Notes: generated by a model not told the origin, from the sequence alone. Positions 22,111 to 34,714 are shown, counted from the stretch's first letter. The stretch: 64,000 bases of DNA from Alentia gelatinosa (GCA_950022655.1 OX465580.1:124479016-124543015); one strand, 5' to 3'. Numbers and translations: made by a program.

Positions 22111-23031
22111 TACCTTTGCAATTATCCCGTATTGCTCACAGCCGAATGCCTCAATCCCCAATAACAGGAAAACGCAATTCTCCGAATTCATAATCGGATG
22201 AGCTTTTGTGTTCGTGGTTATGATTTTATCACACTATACTACAGCGTAAAAGCAGAGAAATTCTATCCTCCGAATTCATAATTGCTGTCTGGAATTTTAG
22301 CTTTTGTGTCCAGAAAGATATGAAAATGCAGAGGAACTTTGGCCATAAAATAGTGAGCCCGTATTTCGGCATTTATATATTAGTTTATAGTGATCCAGTC
22401 TAATGCCTTCCTATTGAATACCTAGCAAATGTGTCCAGATTTGACGTGATTTGACGTTTCATAGCCTCCTATTTGTCCTAACCAACTGTAATATAGCAAT
22501 GCCACTGGAACCCTGAGTCTGTATCCAAACACTAGGTGCCCTACTCCACCCCTTTGTGGCAGACAATGGGGTTTTAGTATGGCATTCACCACATGCCCTG
22601 ACCTTTATGTGGACATTTGTGACTTGGCTGACTCTCTCAGCTCTGACAATGTGGCCGCCTAACCGGGAATGACTGTCCCCTAGCGTCACTCTAACATGAC
22701 GCACGAATGAAACACGTGATCTGAATGTTTAACGTGCACATTCTCGTCGTATTGGGTGCCCGCAGCTGGAGTTGGTCCAATGACGTGAAGCCTTACATAA
22801 CACGTTCTGGCTTCAGGGTTTTAACCAATCAGCATCATCGCAACTACCAGAGAAACTTGGCAATGGATTCTATTCCAGTTCGTATAGCGCCTAATGAAAT
22901 TATAAGGATTCAATTGAGCACGAATTACGTGCAAGTGCTTTCAGACTGAGTATACATTTCCACTAACTCTTATGCTCACGAGAAGGTGAATTAAGAATTA
23001 CACTATTTAGCCCAGTGCATTGGGGGCATTG

Positions 23032-23207
23032 GGGGCCATCCATACGTAAGTACGTACACACTGAGGGGGAAGTAGGGGAGGAGATCAAGAATTTTTGAAA
23101 ATATTGCGTATTCTATTTCTTTCTTCTATTGCGTACATGACTGGGGGGGGGGGGTGGAGGGTCCAAAATTTTCAAAAATTCTGCGTACATACTTTATGGA
23201 TGGCCCC
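23032..23207. mobile_element. Family O MITE
   Basis: GGGGCCATCCATACGTAAGT and ACTTTATGGATGGCCCC are terminal inverted repeats, with GTACG/CGTAC inside. The interior holds a G run near 23143-23155. A second copy is at 30487-30648. Similar GGGGCCATCCATAAAGTACG ends occur in nonautonomous DNA transposons of several marine invertebrates (from memory, not checked). Confidence 0.7.
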
Positions 23208-24790
23208 TTATGATGTTGAGATATGTCATACAGTGTAAGTCAATATTTGAAGAACCTCCTGTGGTAGCACACATTGTGACACATCTCTCAGTAGGTTGTG
23301 ATAAGAGGGATGGGTTTTATCTGATGGCATATAATGCCGGGAATGTATTGTTTATCGATATGTTATAGGCACCCGTGTCATACCTTCTCGTACAACAGGT
23401 GTCAGTCCCCCCTTACTACTTATATAGTTTCAGTAGTGATGTGTAACAAGCAGTGTAAAACACAGGATTTTATTATCGGCGATGTTGTCGGATAGACGCT
23501 ATATCGATATCCTTCTTAAGTAACCGTTAAGGAGCAAACAATGGTTTCAAAAATTAGATTTCCTAAGAATTAGTAGCTCAGATAGGCTCCCTGCCTGGTT
23601 CGTACACGGCAATGAAATAGATCCGGTTTCTTCTGGTTCAATTCTTGAGTTTCCATGGATACATTTTGAAGCCCGTCTTAATTCCTAATCCTGATATCCC
23701 AATTGTATGAAGTCTACTTTCCCAGAGAATATTACATTACTAAAGAGATTCGATGATTGATACGTAAAACACTCTTTGTACAGATGATGTACTGTAAATG
23801 TCATATACATGTGTGCTTTGCAAGAAGATGTACGACTGTTATGAAGATGTGCATGGTTTTGAGCCCTGAATGCGGTAGCGAGCTTTGCCTAAAGTTATGC
23901 CTTGTATTTAGAGATGTGCGTCGAACCATAACTCCCTCGATTGTCGTCTGATATTTAGAAATTTAGGTGTTTGTTTGTTGAATACACCATTGAGCTATAA
24001 AATATTCATTTACTGGCGGCTTAGAAATGTTATAACCTTTAATGTTATATCCGAGTCTCCCCTTTCAGCAGTTCCTCCCATCTTCCTGTCACAATAGCAC
24101 AGCTTACACTGATTCTTTAGACTGTGTGAATTTCGTTTGTCTTGACAATATTAGACATTCAGGATGATATCACTGTTGACGAAAACCACCTCTAGGTTTT
24201 TGTCTGTAAATGTGCACTGTGCATGCAGACGTTTGACATTTACCGCTTAACGATAGGCCCCCTGCCTTGATAGAGTGAAGCTAACAGTAGACGCTGTTCT
24301 GCCTTGTGCTTATAGTTCAACAGGCTTAAGACAAATGGGCGGAGAGATTCGCTTAGATTCAGCGGGTGTAGCCTACTTAACAAACACGACCAGCTGTGGG
24401 GCGTCTCATAAGTCAAGACATTTGACACCTGTGCCAGTGTGTTAACTAAAGTGGCTGTCAGTGTGTTGCCAGCTTAAACCTACCATCATCGAAGTACCAC
24501 GTTTACTCACAAGTCTTGAATTAATTTTTCAAATGCCTCAAACCCCAGCCACTGCTCTCGACTCGAGTAGTTTTACAAATATATCACAAGGCAATATCAC
24601 CGTAGCCAGTAGTGATGTATAACAAAGCCTTGTTAGTTAATCTGACAAGCCAACTGTTTATCAATCTAGGGGTCTCAACCTAAATTTATTATTGTGCTAT
24701 AACGCGTTCATTCATATCAACCCATTTCATTTCATTAACGAATCCAACAAAACCCTGATATTGTTATCTTGATTGTGACTATTTACTTGT
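23208..24790. other. Gene-free stretch
   Basis: Unique sequence with only short frames. No repeats of the families described here and no splice-supported ORF noticed. Confidence 0.45.
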
Positions 24791-24799
24791 ATCAATCTA

Positions 24800-24922
24800 C
24801 TTGGCTATCCCCTGATGTAAGAGGGCCCCGGGTGGAAGACCGGCAACTTATGCCGAACCTGGTATATTAATGTTATAAACACATTTCCCTGAATAAAAAT
24901 TACCAAAAAAAAAAAAAAAAAA
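24800..24922 (+). mobile_element. LINE 3' end with poly(A)
   Basis: GAGGGCCCCGGGTGGAAGAC, CGGCAACTTATGCCGAACC and TTTCCCTGAATAAA are followed by an A run of 18 (24905-24922). The layout (a CCGG-type hairpin, an AATAAA signal, poly(A)) is that of a non-LTR retrotransposon 3' UTR. No reverse-transcriptase frame is present upstream, so the copy is severely 5'-truncated. The clade cannot be named from the UTR alone. Confidence 0.5.
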
Positions 24923-25599
24923 TGAAAACTTGGAATCGTGGCAGGGTAATTCTTCATTCAAAATATTGCAAATTGCAATTACGTATGAATCGAATACGAT
25001 AAGGGGAAATGGTCTTGATATTGATTTCTATATCCAACCACAGTCAATGTCCTGACAATTGAACACTAGCACTCCTTAAGTGCAGTTTGCGGAACTAGCT
25101 GTTTCCTGTCCCAATTGTCTGTATTGCCGTTGACCTGGATCACTAACACTGACGACCATAATGATGTATTATGAGCATTATGAATAGAATGATGTTGAAA
25201 GCCGTCTATATTGTCAATATACCCTGAAATATTTGAAATACATAGACATCTTGTAATGTCAAAGGACCGATAGCAAACTTTATACCTTCAGGGCATAGAG
25301 CTAATCAGTAAACTTGCCAGTATAAAATTACGTGTAATGCCTCTGTACACCACAGGTGCTCTGAATTTCCTTTAGAAATATCTGGAGATGGTGGAGAAGA
25401 AATTCCCTAGATATATGTAGGTCCACTGCCTGTTATGATATTGACTGCTGATTGAATGTGTCACGTAGCCTGCTCTCAGAGGCCAGCCTCGTTTTGGTGT
25501 CAGGGTCGGTCCTGGGGTCAGAGCTGGCCACTTGACCACGTGACCACGACTAGAACATGGGGCGTCCTGATTGGTCTGGGCGGCTGACCCTGCTGACAG

Positions 25600-25612
25600 C
25601 CACTAGAGGGCG
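25600..25612 (+). promoter_or_regulatory. CTCF-like motif
   Basis: CCACTAGAGGGCG matches the CTCF core consensus. It lies in a GC-rich patch (25480-25680) that also has CCACGTGACC (25536-25545) and an inverted CCAAT (25570-25574). The clustering is suggestive of a regulatory element but no transcript is identified. Confidence 0.4.
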
Positions 25613-25814
25613 TCCTTGGGAGACCTGAACTACTCGGGAGAGGTCCCGTGGTATGCTCCGCGAGATGTTGCACGTTGTATAGGGGTGTATAGTCGAGTTA
25701 TGACTATGCGTATGGCCTTGTTACATATTTTACGAATTTGTCGTATGTTAAGGTAGTTGCGCCCATGATGATAAGAGAAACGAAACAGACATACAGCTAC
25801 TGAAACGTTCTAAA

Positions 25815-26076
25815 TATAGGGCATATAGCTATTGCGTTATGGGGGCGGCCACCTTGCCCCCTGACAGTAAACAAAACACTACGTGGAAGGTCCAGTTAAT
25901 AATGGATTTTATTAAAAATATTGTTTTTGGTTTTCCATAAAAGGTTTTAACCTTGTTTCGCAATTATCTATAGATTATGACAGCAGAAAATAGTGGTTGT
26001 TCCTCAACTACAGTGGCGCTATCTAACAATTTCCTGGCGGATGATGGTGTAATTAGCATTCACTTTGTGCCCTATA
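25815..26076 (+). mobile_element. Family J MITE
   Basis: TATAGGGCATATAGCTATTG at the left and TTCACTTTGTGCCCTATA at the right form inverted ends. Shared internal text includes GGCGGCCACC, GATTATCTATAGA-like text, AAAATAGTGGTTG and GTGGCGCTATCT. About 262 bp. Other copies are at 28740-29000 and 37268-37637. Confidence 0.85.
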
Positions 26077-27369
26077 ACACAGCAATGTTAAATAATGGGC
26101 GGCTCTTCTATCACACATAGGTCGACTTTAAAGTTGGATATGTACGTGTCTCTACAGCTGTATAAATACAAAAAGGTGAGGCTACACCGAATACCGTAAC
26201 TACCAGCGGTCCATCAATATATATGACTACAGGTTGTCTCATTGTATTTATCATAGTCTCTCCTAGCTCTATGAATGGCATGTCTCACAATCAAAAATCC
26301 ATATCCATGCATAGAATGGGACAGTGTTTTCAACAATTCTTCTACAGCGGCATATAAAAACACATAAATCAACCTTGGAAAGTAATTCAATAAAGAATGA
26401 TTTCACTGCCCGAATGCATCGTCACTAACAATTGACGTACAGCGGCACAGCCAGTTGATAGATTTCTGATATCCTGTTGTTTTCTCACATTCTCTTCCTG
26501 TTGATGGTCGGGAGTTGACGTGGTTATGTTTTTTGTGATTGAGTAATCGGCTGAAAGGCCTCCACTACTGAGCAGTATCTTTTAGTCACGTGACCGCATT
26601 GAAACCGCACCAAAGGGCCTCCTAAAAACATCACTGCCGCCAGTGAGGCAAATAATATGATCTATACCGCGTTCAAACGACCACACTCAACCAAGCCCAT
26701 CCATTGAATTTCACATAGTCAAGAGGATTTGAAGAGGAGAATGAATGAGTGTACTTGGTTCTATTTAAAACTTTTACCGATCATGGTGAAAGTGATTCCA
26801 AGTAATTAGCAAGAAAACTAAAAGGAAATACACCAAATAAAACATCAAATAATAAAAAATAAAAAAATGTCAAGTTCAAAACAGGTTTGTTGATGATATC
26901 TTCTCAAGACCCCACCATTTGTTTTATCATCTATCGCAGAATTATTTTCTTCAGATTTCTCTCGATATTTCAAGGATCGTCAGAAATGTTAGTACTCAAC
27001 AGAGGCAGGGATCAGCCATATATAGATACACTCAAATGAAAACAGCATCCCTGTATAAACTGAGGAAGATATGGCTACCTTTACTGTCGATAAACTGGCT
27101 TTTATATTTTTGGAAGTGGTCCTTTTCTCCAGTCACATTCAAACATACCTCTCATGATCTGAATCTGCTCGGATCGAGCTTCACGTTGACATGGTATTAT
27201 CCCGGAGGCGGCGTTTAAAGGTTTGAGGCATTAGCTGTCAGTAGCAGGTACTCACTGCGTGTTTTCACCTGACGAACACGTGTTCATGAAATATCTGTCG
27301 GGAGTCTTTTTACATCGCGCGAGATTAACGAGTAAATAGTGTTAAGAGGGAGCCCAACTCATGTCCGTG

Positions 27370-28130
27370 AGATCGCAGCTAAGTGAGATCATTGACAACT
27401 AAGAACATGGAGAAGTGAGGACTGAAGACTGACAATTAAGATCGCTGATCATAGATACTGTTAGCGATTGAGATCACAGATGATGATAACTTATAAAGAT
27501 TGAGATCACAGATAATGAAAACTGTTAGCGATTGAGATCACTGATGATTGAAACGACTGACAGTTAAGATTACAGATGATGGAAACTGTTGACGATTTAA
27601 ATCTCAATTGAGACTTCGGACAACTGAAATTACAATTGAGATCATTGATAATAGAAACTATTGACAATTGAGATCACAGATGACAGAGATAGCTGGCAAT
27701 TGGTGTCACTGATAATGGAAACTGATAATGATTAAGATCACATATGATGGAAACTGTTAACGATTGAGATCACTGATGATGGAAACTTTTAACGATTGAG
27801 ATCACAGATGATGGAAACTGTTAACGATTGAGATTGCAGATGATGGAAACTAATAGAGATTGTGATTACTTTTAATGGAGACAACTGACAATTAAGACCA
27901 CTAATGATAAAAACTGTTTACAGTTGAGATTACTGACAATGTAGACTGCTTACAAGTGAGATCACAGATGACGGAGACTGCCGATAGTCAAGGTCACTGA
28001 TAATGGAAACCTTACGATTGAGATCGCAGATGATGGAAACTCTTAACGATTGACACCGCAGATGATAGAAACTGTTGACGACTGAGATCACAGATGATGG
28101 AAGCTGCTGAAGATTGAGATCACTGATGGT
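27370..28130. repeat. 32-bp minisatellite
   Basis: About 24 degenerate copies of a 32-bp unit, GATTGAGATCACAGATGATG plus GAAACTGTTAAC. The spacing is exactly 32 at 27730, 27762, 27794 and 27826. A few related words (GTGAGACTAATGATCAGTGAG) continue beyond the SINE at 28360-28410, so the SINE was inserted near the array's right end. Confidence 0.9.
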
Positions 28131-28345
28131 GGCTGGGGTGGAGAGTTTGCTCAGTGGTTAATGCACTGGACTTGTAAACCCAAGGTTGTTGGCCTTTGTG
28201 GGTTCGATCCCACTATAGTCATTCTTCACCTTCACACCCAGCAGTGGTAGAGTTACTGCTTTATCAAAAGCCAATCGTCCCCATACCATATCTTTGTGGT
28301 GTGGGAAGTTAAAGAACTCTCACCTTTAATTGAATGAGGTGAGTG
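28131..28345 (+). mobile_element. tRNA-derived SINE
   Basis: A box TTGCTCAGTGG (28147-28157), B box GGTTCGATCCC (28201-28211), then the family body: CAGCAGTGGTAGAGTTACTG, CAAAAGCCAATC and TGTGGTGTGGGAAGT. It matches the SINE at 42610-42940. The 3' part is shortened and no poly(A) is visible. Inserted in the 32-bp minisatellite. Confidence 0.85.
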
Positions 28346-28739
28346 AGTTTGCTGACGTGTTTGACCACTGACCTTTCTTACAAGTGAGACTAATGATCAG
28401 TGAGACCACTACTGCGTCAGGTCTCCCCGAGGTATCCTGTATTTACGATCCTTTGTCATTGGTTTCGTCCTGGCCTTGTACCTCATTTTTTGCTCATAGA
28501 TATACACCACGCGTGCTTATAGATACAAAGACTGACGCGCGGATAATCAACTTACATGTCAGTTGAGGCCCTTACCTATTTATTGATCGTCATCCTAATG
28601 AAATGTTTGTGATTATATATGAAAAGATAAAATGGATGTAAGATGGATTGTGATGACTCAATAAAGAAGATACAAAAATATAAAAAAGTGCCATTCTATT
28701 GAGCCTCGTTCTTAGTCCCTGTGGCTCAAACCTCAATGC

Positions 28740-29000
28740 ATAGGGCACATAGCTATTCTGTTATGGAGGTGACCACCTTCCCCCCGATGCTAAACAAAAC
28801 ACCAAGTGGCAGGTCTAGTTATCAATGAATCTTATTAAAAACATTTTTGGGGTTTGCCATCGAAGGGTTTTAACCTCGTCTCACGATTATCTATAGACTA
28901 TGACCGCAGAAAAATAGTGGTTGGGCCATGACTACAGTGGCGCTATCTGACGACTTCCTAGCGGATGATGGCGGAACTAGCAATCGCTCTGTGCCCTATA
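28740..29000 (+). mobile_element. Family J MITE
   Basis: It starts ATAGGGCACATAGCTATTC and ends AATCGCTCTGTGCCCTATA, and aligns throughout with 25815-26076. The first codons of a 186-codon frame (28928-29488) lie inside it. That frame is therefore not evidence of a gene. Confidence 0.88.
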
Positions 29001-30486
29001 ATTTCATCAGAGGCGCCGCCCTCTATGTACGTCAAATGATACCATTGGTCGTCTTTACTGCTGTAAGTGGCGGCTATTATTACAGAGGCGGACATCATTA
29101 TCCCGCACCAATATACACCCCACCACTCCCCCAATACCCTGCGCAACCCCGTTTAGCCATACATAGTAGTATATATAATATAGTCTTGCCGCTGGCAGCT
29201 TGCAGGGTCACACAATGTTATTACCTGCCCGTCATTCCCACACACGTGCACACCACAGCGTGCGGGCGTGTGCTGCTCTGGGTGTGTGAGGTGGTGTGTG
29301 TATATATGTGTGTACAGAAAGGGAGCCCACAACTCATTTTGCCCTCGGCGTCCCATGCATACGAGGTGGGTAGACTCAGTTTGCAAGCTGCCCACAAGAG
29401 GGCTTGGCTACGGACGGCGGAAGAGCTCCAGACGTTTTCTTTACACTCTCCCCCCGTATTCCCAGAGGTGCCCACAGAGTGGCATTGAGTGGTATCAACA
29501 TGCAGACTGCTTTCCCGGGCATTGCTCATAACAGAGCTCTGACTAGATTGGATGGTGGCGGGCGCGTCTTTGTCACGTGACACAAACTGGCCTCTCGCGG
29601 CGTTGAAGGCTCCGGGAATGGCGGGATTCCTCTTTTACTGAGTAACTGGAGGGGGAGGAGAGCGGCTTCCTTTTCTGCCCACCCTCACTGTCTCCGCCAG
29701 ATCTAAGCAGGGTTCTGTGTAAATACTAATGCTTTGTATGCAGCCTGTCGCCCAGCCACACTTTGTCCCCACCGCCAGCCGACATTTGTCTCTCTCCGCT
29801 TCTGTCTCTCAATGTTTCTGTTTCCCGCCCCTCACAGCCTCTGGTGGCCCTTTGTTTTGTGTGGATCGCAGATAATCTGATATCAGGCTGGAGATTTCTT
29901 ACGGGACGTCTTGTGATATCCGCTAGGATTGGAATTCCATTCGCCCTTGGGCATGTCTTTCATGGCTAAAAAAAAAGTGTCTTTGACTTTGACTTGGCCC
30001 AGTGTTTTCGTTACACTTGAATAGGCTTTAGCGTCATAGTAATAAAAATTATCACTTCTAAACGTAGTATTTCGTGTCATCTTAAGACGTGCTATCCATC
30101 GTACCTTCCAACCATCACTACTTCGGCATTTCCATTTGTTCATTAGTGAAATGATTGAAGATGTGCCTAATTAAGAGGATGAATTTGGAAGCGTGTACAT
30201 CAACTTATTTGTATGTCTGTTTTTACAAAGTTCATACATAAAGAAATCGCGAGAGATCAGAAACTAAATTAAAATAAAAGTATATATTTTCGGTTCCTCA
30301 CTTCGCTTGCATTCCCACTCCTGGATTTTAAAAAGGACCGCAATTGGTGTACAGCTTTCTCTAATCTCTGTAGCCTAGGGTTCGAGGTTTATCTATGCTG
30401 ATGCGTTACCTGTTTGTCTATTGACCTATAGATTAGATTACCACGACAGGATCTTGGTACCTTCTATTGTGTAAAGAAAACCATCG
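29001..30486. other. Gene-free, locally GC-rich stretch
   Basis: 29001-29900 is richer in G+C than its surroundings, with a short GT-rich run (29278-29315) and CACGTGACAC (29574-29583). No splice-supported ORF or repeat family was recognised. AAAAAAAAAGTGTCTTTGAC (29968) could be a remnant poly(A) end. Confidence 0.35.
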
Positions 30487-30648
30487 AGAGCCATCCATAA
30501 AGTACGTACGCATTGCAGGTGCTGGGGGGACGGGGGGTAAAAGATGTTTAAGTAGCTTCTTTAATCTGTTGCGTACAAGATGGATAGGGGGCTCGGGATA
30601 TCTAAATCTTTTAGAAATTGTACTTCGCACTGTATAGATGACCCCTCA
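30487..30648. mobile_element. Family O MITE
   Basis: GAGCCATCCATAAAGTACG and CTGTATAGATGACCCCTC are diverged inverted ends, with ACGTACGCA and TACTTCGCA inside. The centre has a G-rich block and AATCTGTTGCGTACAAGATG, paralleling 23032-23207. Confidence 0.6.
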
Positions 30649-30871
30649 TCCAAACCCCAAACTCACATTTCTGTCTGTGTAAGTAGTATATGGGATTACG
30701 GATTTCACTCAGGCCTCTCCTAGCATGGTACCCAAGTAGTATATGAAGATGGACATTTTATGCTGGCCTTTCTGCCCATAGCCTGGCTTTCAGAGATTGA
30801 TTTACGCATGTCTAGGGTGACAGCCTGTGGCTAGCAATATGCATTACACTGGACTGAAAATATGTAATACA

Positions 30872-31157
30872 CTGAAACTGGCTTCCTATCTTCGTATGTA
30901 AATAATACGCGGTAAAACTATTCATCAGATATATCCCAATGCCGAAGGCAGAGGAATATATCTGATTGATAATTTTACCATATATTTCGATTTATGAAGA
31001 TAGTAAGCCTATTTTCGTACCACTTTATATCTGAAAATGGCGAAATCTTACTTGGGCACGTGATGACATATTCGTAAGTCACAGTATGGCGTACGGCCAA
31101 AACTACGTCATGGGTAGCAGCGGGCAGCATGTGTAGGTCATACGGCCATAGGTATAA
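30872..31157 (+). mobile_element. Family K double-hairpin element
   Basis: Hairpin 1 has arms ACTGGCTTCCTATCTTCGTA and ATGAAGATAGTAAGC. Its tip at 30928-30963 has a stem GATATATCC/GGAATATATC, AA opposite GA, TGCC/GGCA, and a GAA loop. A second part has GTCACAGTATGGCGTACGG and ACGTCATGGGTAGCAGCGG. The whole aligns with 48685-48976 and 56661-56937. Noncoding. Confidence 0.85.
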
Positions 31158-31626
31158 CACACAGGGTTGACAATATGAATTTCATGGGAGATCTCATATT
31201 GAAACTGGAGAGTCACAGAGACTGACATTGGAGGGCGCCCTTCAGAGAGACCCATTCCCGGATCCTAGTCTCAAATACTGTTCTGAACTGCTCCTGCTTA
31301 TAAAAGAGCTGCTCAAAGCGGGACCCTGGCGACAGGGCACATGGGGAATGGGATCCTTTGTCCCCTGCATTATGCTCTCCCGTTTGCATTTGTGTTCGCA
31401 TACGTTTTGAGGAATCCTTTCAGGGCTTTGAAGGAACGTTGCCAAATTTCAAAGGAATATTTTTGTTGTAATATTGGCTGCGCTTGCCATTGGCCAGACG
31501 TTGTATCAACGCGTATTCACACCAAGGGCAATCTGTACGCAAACTGTACTTCAGTGTTGAGTGGTGTGATTTCCAAATGGGCTTAAATAATAGGAGAGTA
31601 AAATACATTGATATGTATTTGATGTA

Positions 31627-31982
31627 CAGGGATGCAAGTTCGCCGACAATTGATGGAAATCAGAAATTTCTGCATCTTGAAGTATGATCATTAACAAAGT
31701 ATGAAAATCATAAAATAAAACTAAATTCCAAGAAGTGACAGATAATTCTGGCAGCAGGCTCTCACCAATGGCTATTAACCTCCATAGGCCGTTAGCATTG
31801 CCGCACACGCCAGGGAAACCGGCACGGTCAGTACTTTGGCGGCAGTTAAACGCATCAAGGGCTGTTGACACTGCCGTCAGAGTTCCGTCAAGTGCCAAAA
31901 TTTTGTTTGACGGCACGAATACGTCCCAGTTTTTTTGTGTTTTTGTTTCCGACTTTTTCATCAGTCCCGACTTTCATCCCTG
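31627..31982 (+). mobile_element. Family L MITE
   Basis: CAGGGATGCAAGTTCGCCG at the left and CAGTCCCGACTTTCATCCCTG-type text at the right. About 356 bp, the fullest copy in the window. ORFs on both strands overlap it and are not supported. Confidence 0.7.
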
Positions 31983-33942
31983 AACGTATAAAAAGGGCCA
32001 AATCTAGTACCATTCCAAACCTGATTACGTGTATCTCTCATCGTAGATAATGAACAGAATATGATTAACATAGTCAATTACAATCTGTCACATAAGCAAT
32101 CATCTCGATATGGTCTGCATCAATAGAACACGTGCTCGTGATGGAAACCGTTGTAGAAGTCCCAGTGGTAAATTGACGCATTACATAGAGATTTGAGGAA
32201 TGCATGCCCATTCAAGCACAGGGGGTGCAGTAGATGCCTCCTGTTCAGGTTGGAGATTTATTCAGAGCGGCAATCCCAATTAATTGTCCCCGCCTTAGTC
32301 AAACGTAATTTGCCGACTTGATCATTTCTTGCAAAAATTATTCACCCAATCTGTGAGCATTGTCACGGGGTTGGCAATCATTACCAGGGGCAGCATATGT
32401 ATGAGAAAGCTAGCATGAGTTCTATAAGCAGATTGCAAAACGAACCGCATAAGCCTCGGATGAACACTGCGACACGAGCCTATTTTTAAGTAATTACGTT
32501 TTGATTATTTCAATCTCGTTAATTTCCGCCGTTGGAGTAGCGTCATATTGAAGTACCATACTCCATTGGTAATGCAACCTTTGGTCCTGTTTAATTTTAT
32601 ATAAAACGCTTACATATTCGTATTATCAGTACCAGTTGTGTAGTGTGACCTACATAACTGTATTGGATGAACCCATTATATGAGAGATACTTTACTCTAA
32701 ATAAAAAAAACATAAAAATACGCCACCTAAAATATGAGTGCTGATGCCTCGGGGAATATTCTAGCTACCAAATCAATCACAACAACTGACACTTAGATAT
32801 GATAACTGAAGTACTCAGCATCCTTTGTCTTCTTTCCTGATAAAACAGGGTTGTATTGTGTTATGTAGGGATCATCTAAAAACGTGTTTACTTCTCTATG
32901 GAGAAGGAAATTTCATCTGTAGATGATCGATGTGAAAAGATTGTCAAACCTTTCATCATGAAGGTTACGTTCACCTGTGATATTCTGAGTATGTCACTCA
33001 AGACAAAGTGTATAGCAGAAACAGTGAATCAATTTATGGCATACAAATGACAGGTTTCATTTTTGACACTGTAGCTATTATCAAACTAGAACATTCAGTA
33101 TCCAGATGTTGGTGGTACAGTGGGCAGACCTTGGTTGTTCTAGGGTTCATTAGAGACCCCATTCTGACGAAGTCGAGGAACCCATCCCAGTCCTGACCCA
33201 CCACTCGGGCACACACAGTGGCCATTCTGTTTATTGCGACCCATATCACAAAGTAAGTCGTGCCCTGCACATCTGCCACTCTCCCCGATTAGGCGCCATT
33301 AAGAAATGGGTTCGGGTAGCGCCATATGTTGCTTCACAGACAAGATTGTATTGAACACCATTCTGTCAGTCAGTACGTGTTGTACTCTGGGTGAAAATCG
33401 TAGGGATTGTGCCCTACTTTATGCTTCGCAGTATAATCCATTCGACAGGTATTGGGTGTGCCATTAACCTTTCGAAAGGTATAAATTGACTTATATATTG
33501 TCTTATATTTGTTAAATGTAGAAAACACCATTTGAGAATTACTGATTATCATTTGAGAATTACTGATCGTTACGGGTCGTGGCATGCCCTGACAGTTGTA
33601 GGTTGTGGCATACACTGATAGTTGTGGTTAATAAAACATCTAAAATATCTAATGTGGATTTCGACATACATTGGGAGTTGTTTATCATACACCTGTGCAT
33701 GTCAGTCTTACAATTACTAACTTCCGCTCCCTGTATCGTATTTAAATATTAAAAGATGTTTAATTTTAAGATTGGCATGGCATTTAATCGGATAATTGTT
33801 TCTCACTCCAGGACCCGTTAATACACCTCGTCCGCCTAACGGCATCAGGGCAGGTATTTGCCGGTCAAGGAGTTCCTAACAATTATCAGATTTCTCCTTT
33901 TCCTAACATATTTACTGATGTGGGATGTGAGATACTATCATG
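31983..33942. other. Gene-free stretch
   Basis: Mainly unique AT-rich DNA. Near 33580-33630 there are repeated words GTGGCATACACTGA and GACAGTTGTAGGTTGTGG, which recur at 34235-34295 beyond the next E-D element. This suggests a short repeat of about 28 bp interrupted by that insertion. Confidence 0.4.
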
Positions 33943-34217
33943 AAACATCACCAAATTTCATATAATTGTTTATATGACATGGGTTGTCTCCGCGGAATGA
34001 TATCACGAAGCGGAGCTGAGTGATATCTGTAGCAGAAGACAACGAACGGCATGTAAACAATAAAATGAAATTGAGTGATGTTTAGATTTTATCCTACCCT
34101 GTCACATGTTTTTAATTTCACATGCCACCAGTGGTATATAGATATTTTATGGCATAACCGTGGCATACAGGCCCACTATTTTAAGTCTATGGAGATTTAT
34201 ATGAGGGGTAGGATAAA
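33943..34217 (+). mobile_element. Composite foldback element E-D (best copy)
   Basis: Foldback E arms: AACATCACCAAATTTCATAT with TTGTTTATATGACATG, opposite GGCATGTAAACAA with ATGAAATTGAGTGATGTT. The tip at 33999-34027 is a stem GATATCAC/GTGATATC, GA opposite GA, AGC/GCT, and a GGA triloop, with every stem base paired. The D module runs from TTTATCCTACCC to GGGGTAGGATAAA (34217), with TTAAGTCTATGG near its right end. Other copies are at 18508-18778 and 56945-57127. Confidence 0.9.
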
Positions 34218-34482
34218 GTGATAGCTGTGTATAGTGACATACCCTGACAGTTGTGGGTTGTGGCATACAGTGTGGGTTGTGGCATATACTGAACCATGTC
34301 ATGACTGGCTGGTGTCCCCTGTGCCATGATTATCGTGGATTATGGCTTCCACCATACTTGTCACTAGCAATGTGACTAGACTTTTCGGCCTGGCGGGTTT
34401 ACTTCAACAAGGTGTCACTCACCGCCTGCGGGCGACGCCCCTCAGGTCTCCGTTAACAGTAAAACATCATCAGCCGTCATCC

Positions 34483-34498
34483 CTAGTGACGTCACTAG
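34483..34498. promoter_or_regulatory. Palindromic CRE site
   Basis: CTAGTGACGTCACTAG is a perfect 16-base palindrome centred on TGACGTCA, the full CREB/ATF response element. It lies in a CpG-dense patch (34390-34660). About 20 bases downstream begins a frame with a signal-peptide-like segment (34517-34714). Confidence 0.4.
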
Positions 34499-34516
34499 CA
34501 CGTAACAACGCCAGGG

Positions 34517-34714
34517 GTGACGCCCGTTGTGATGACGACACGGGTCGGGCAGGAGGTCGTCAGTGGTTGCCGACGGCCTGGTGTCCTTTTTGCGGCCGTC
34601 GCGTGTTTGTGGGTAACGTTAGCGGGTGGTGTCCTGACTACAGCAGGCTCGGGAAGTAGACAGGTGGAATTCCAGCTCCATGCATGGAATATGAGCCTGT
34701 TTGTCAGCATGTGA
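34517..34714 (+). CDS. Possible signal-peptide first exon (weak)
   Basis: A 65-codon frame. Residues about 18-43 (RRPG then VLFAAVACLWVTLAGGVL and TTAGSGSRQ) have the basic, hydrophobic and small-residue layout of a signal peptide. VEFQLHAWNM follows. Exon ends would be needed at CAG/GTGGAA or AT/GTGAGA, both only moderate donors. No family is recognised with confidence. The CpG-dense surroundings and the CRE palindrome upstream are the only supporting context. It may be chance. Confidence 0.15.
   Translation: MTPVVMTTRVGQEVVSGCRRPGVLFAAVACLWVTLAGGVLTTAGSGSRQVEFQLHAWNMSLFVSM

Noticed and set aside
26919..27218. 99-codon plus-strand ORF
   Set aside because: No recognised motif and no exon boundary signals. 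The length is compatible with chance in AT-rich DNA.
27370..28130. CRISPR-like array (32-bp repeats)
   Set aside because: The repeats are directly adjacent without spacers and degenerate, and the genome is eukaryotic. It is a minisatellite.
28928..29488. 186-codon ORF on the plus strand
   Set aside because: The first 24 codons lie inside a family J MITE. The rest has low-complexity GT-rich parts and no recognised domain.
31551..31961. 136-codon minus-strand ORF
   Set aside because: Almost entirely inside a family L MITE.
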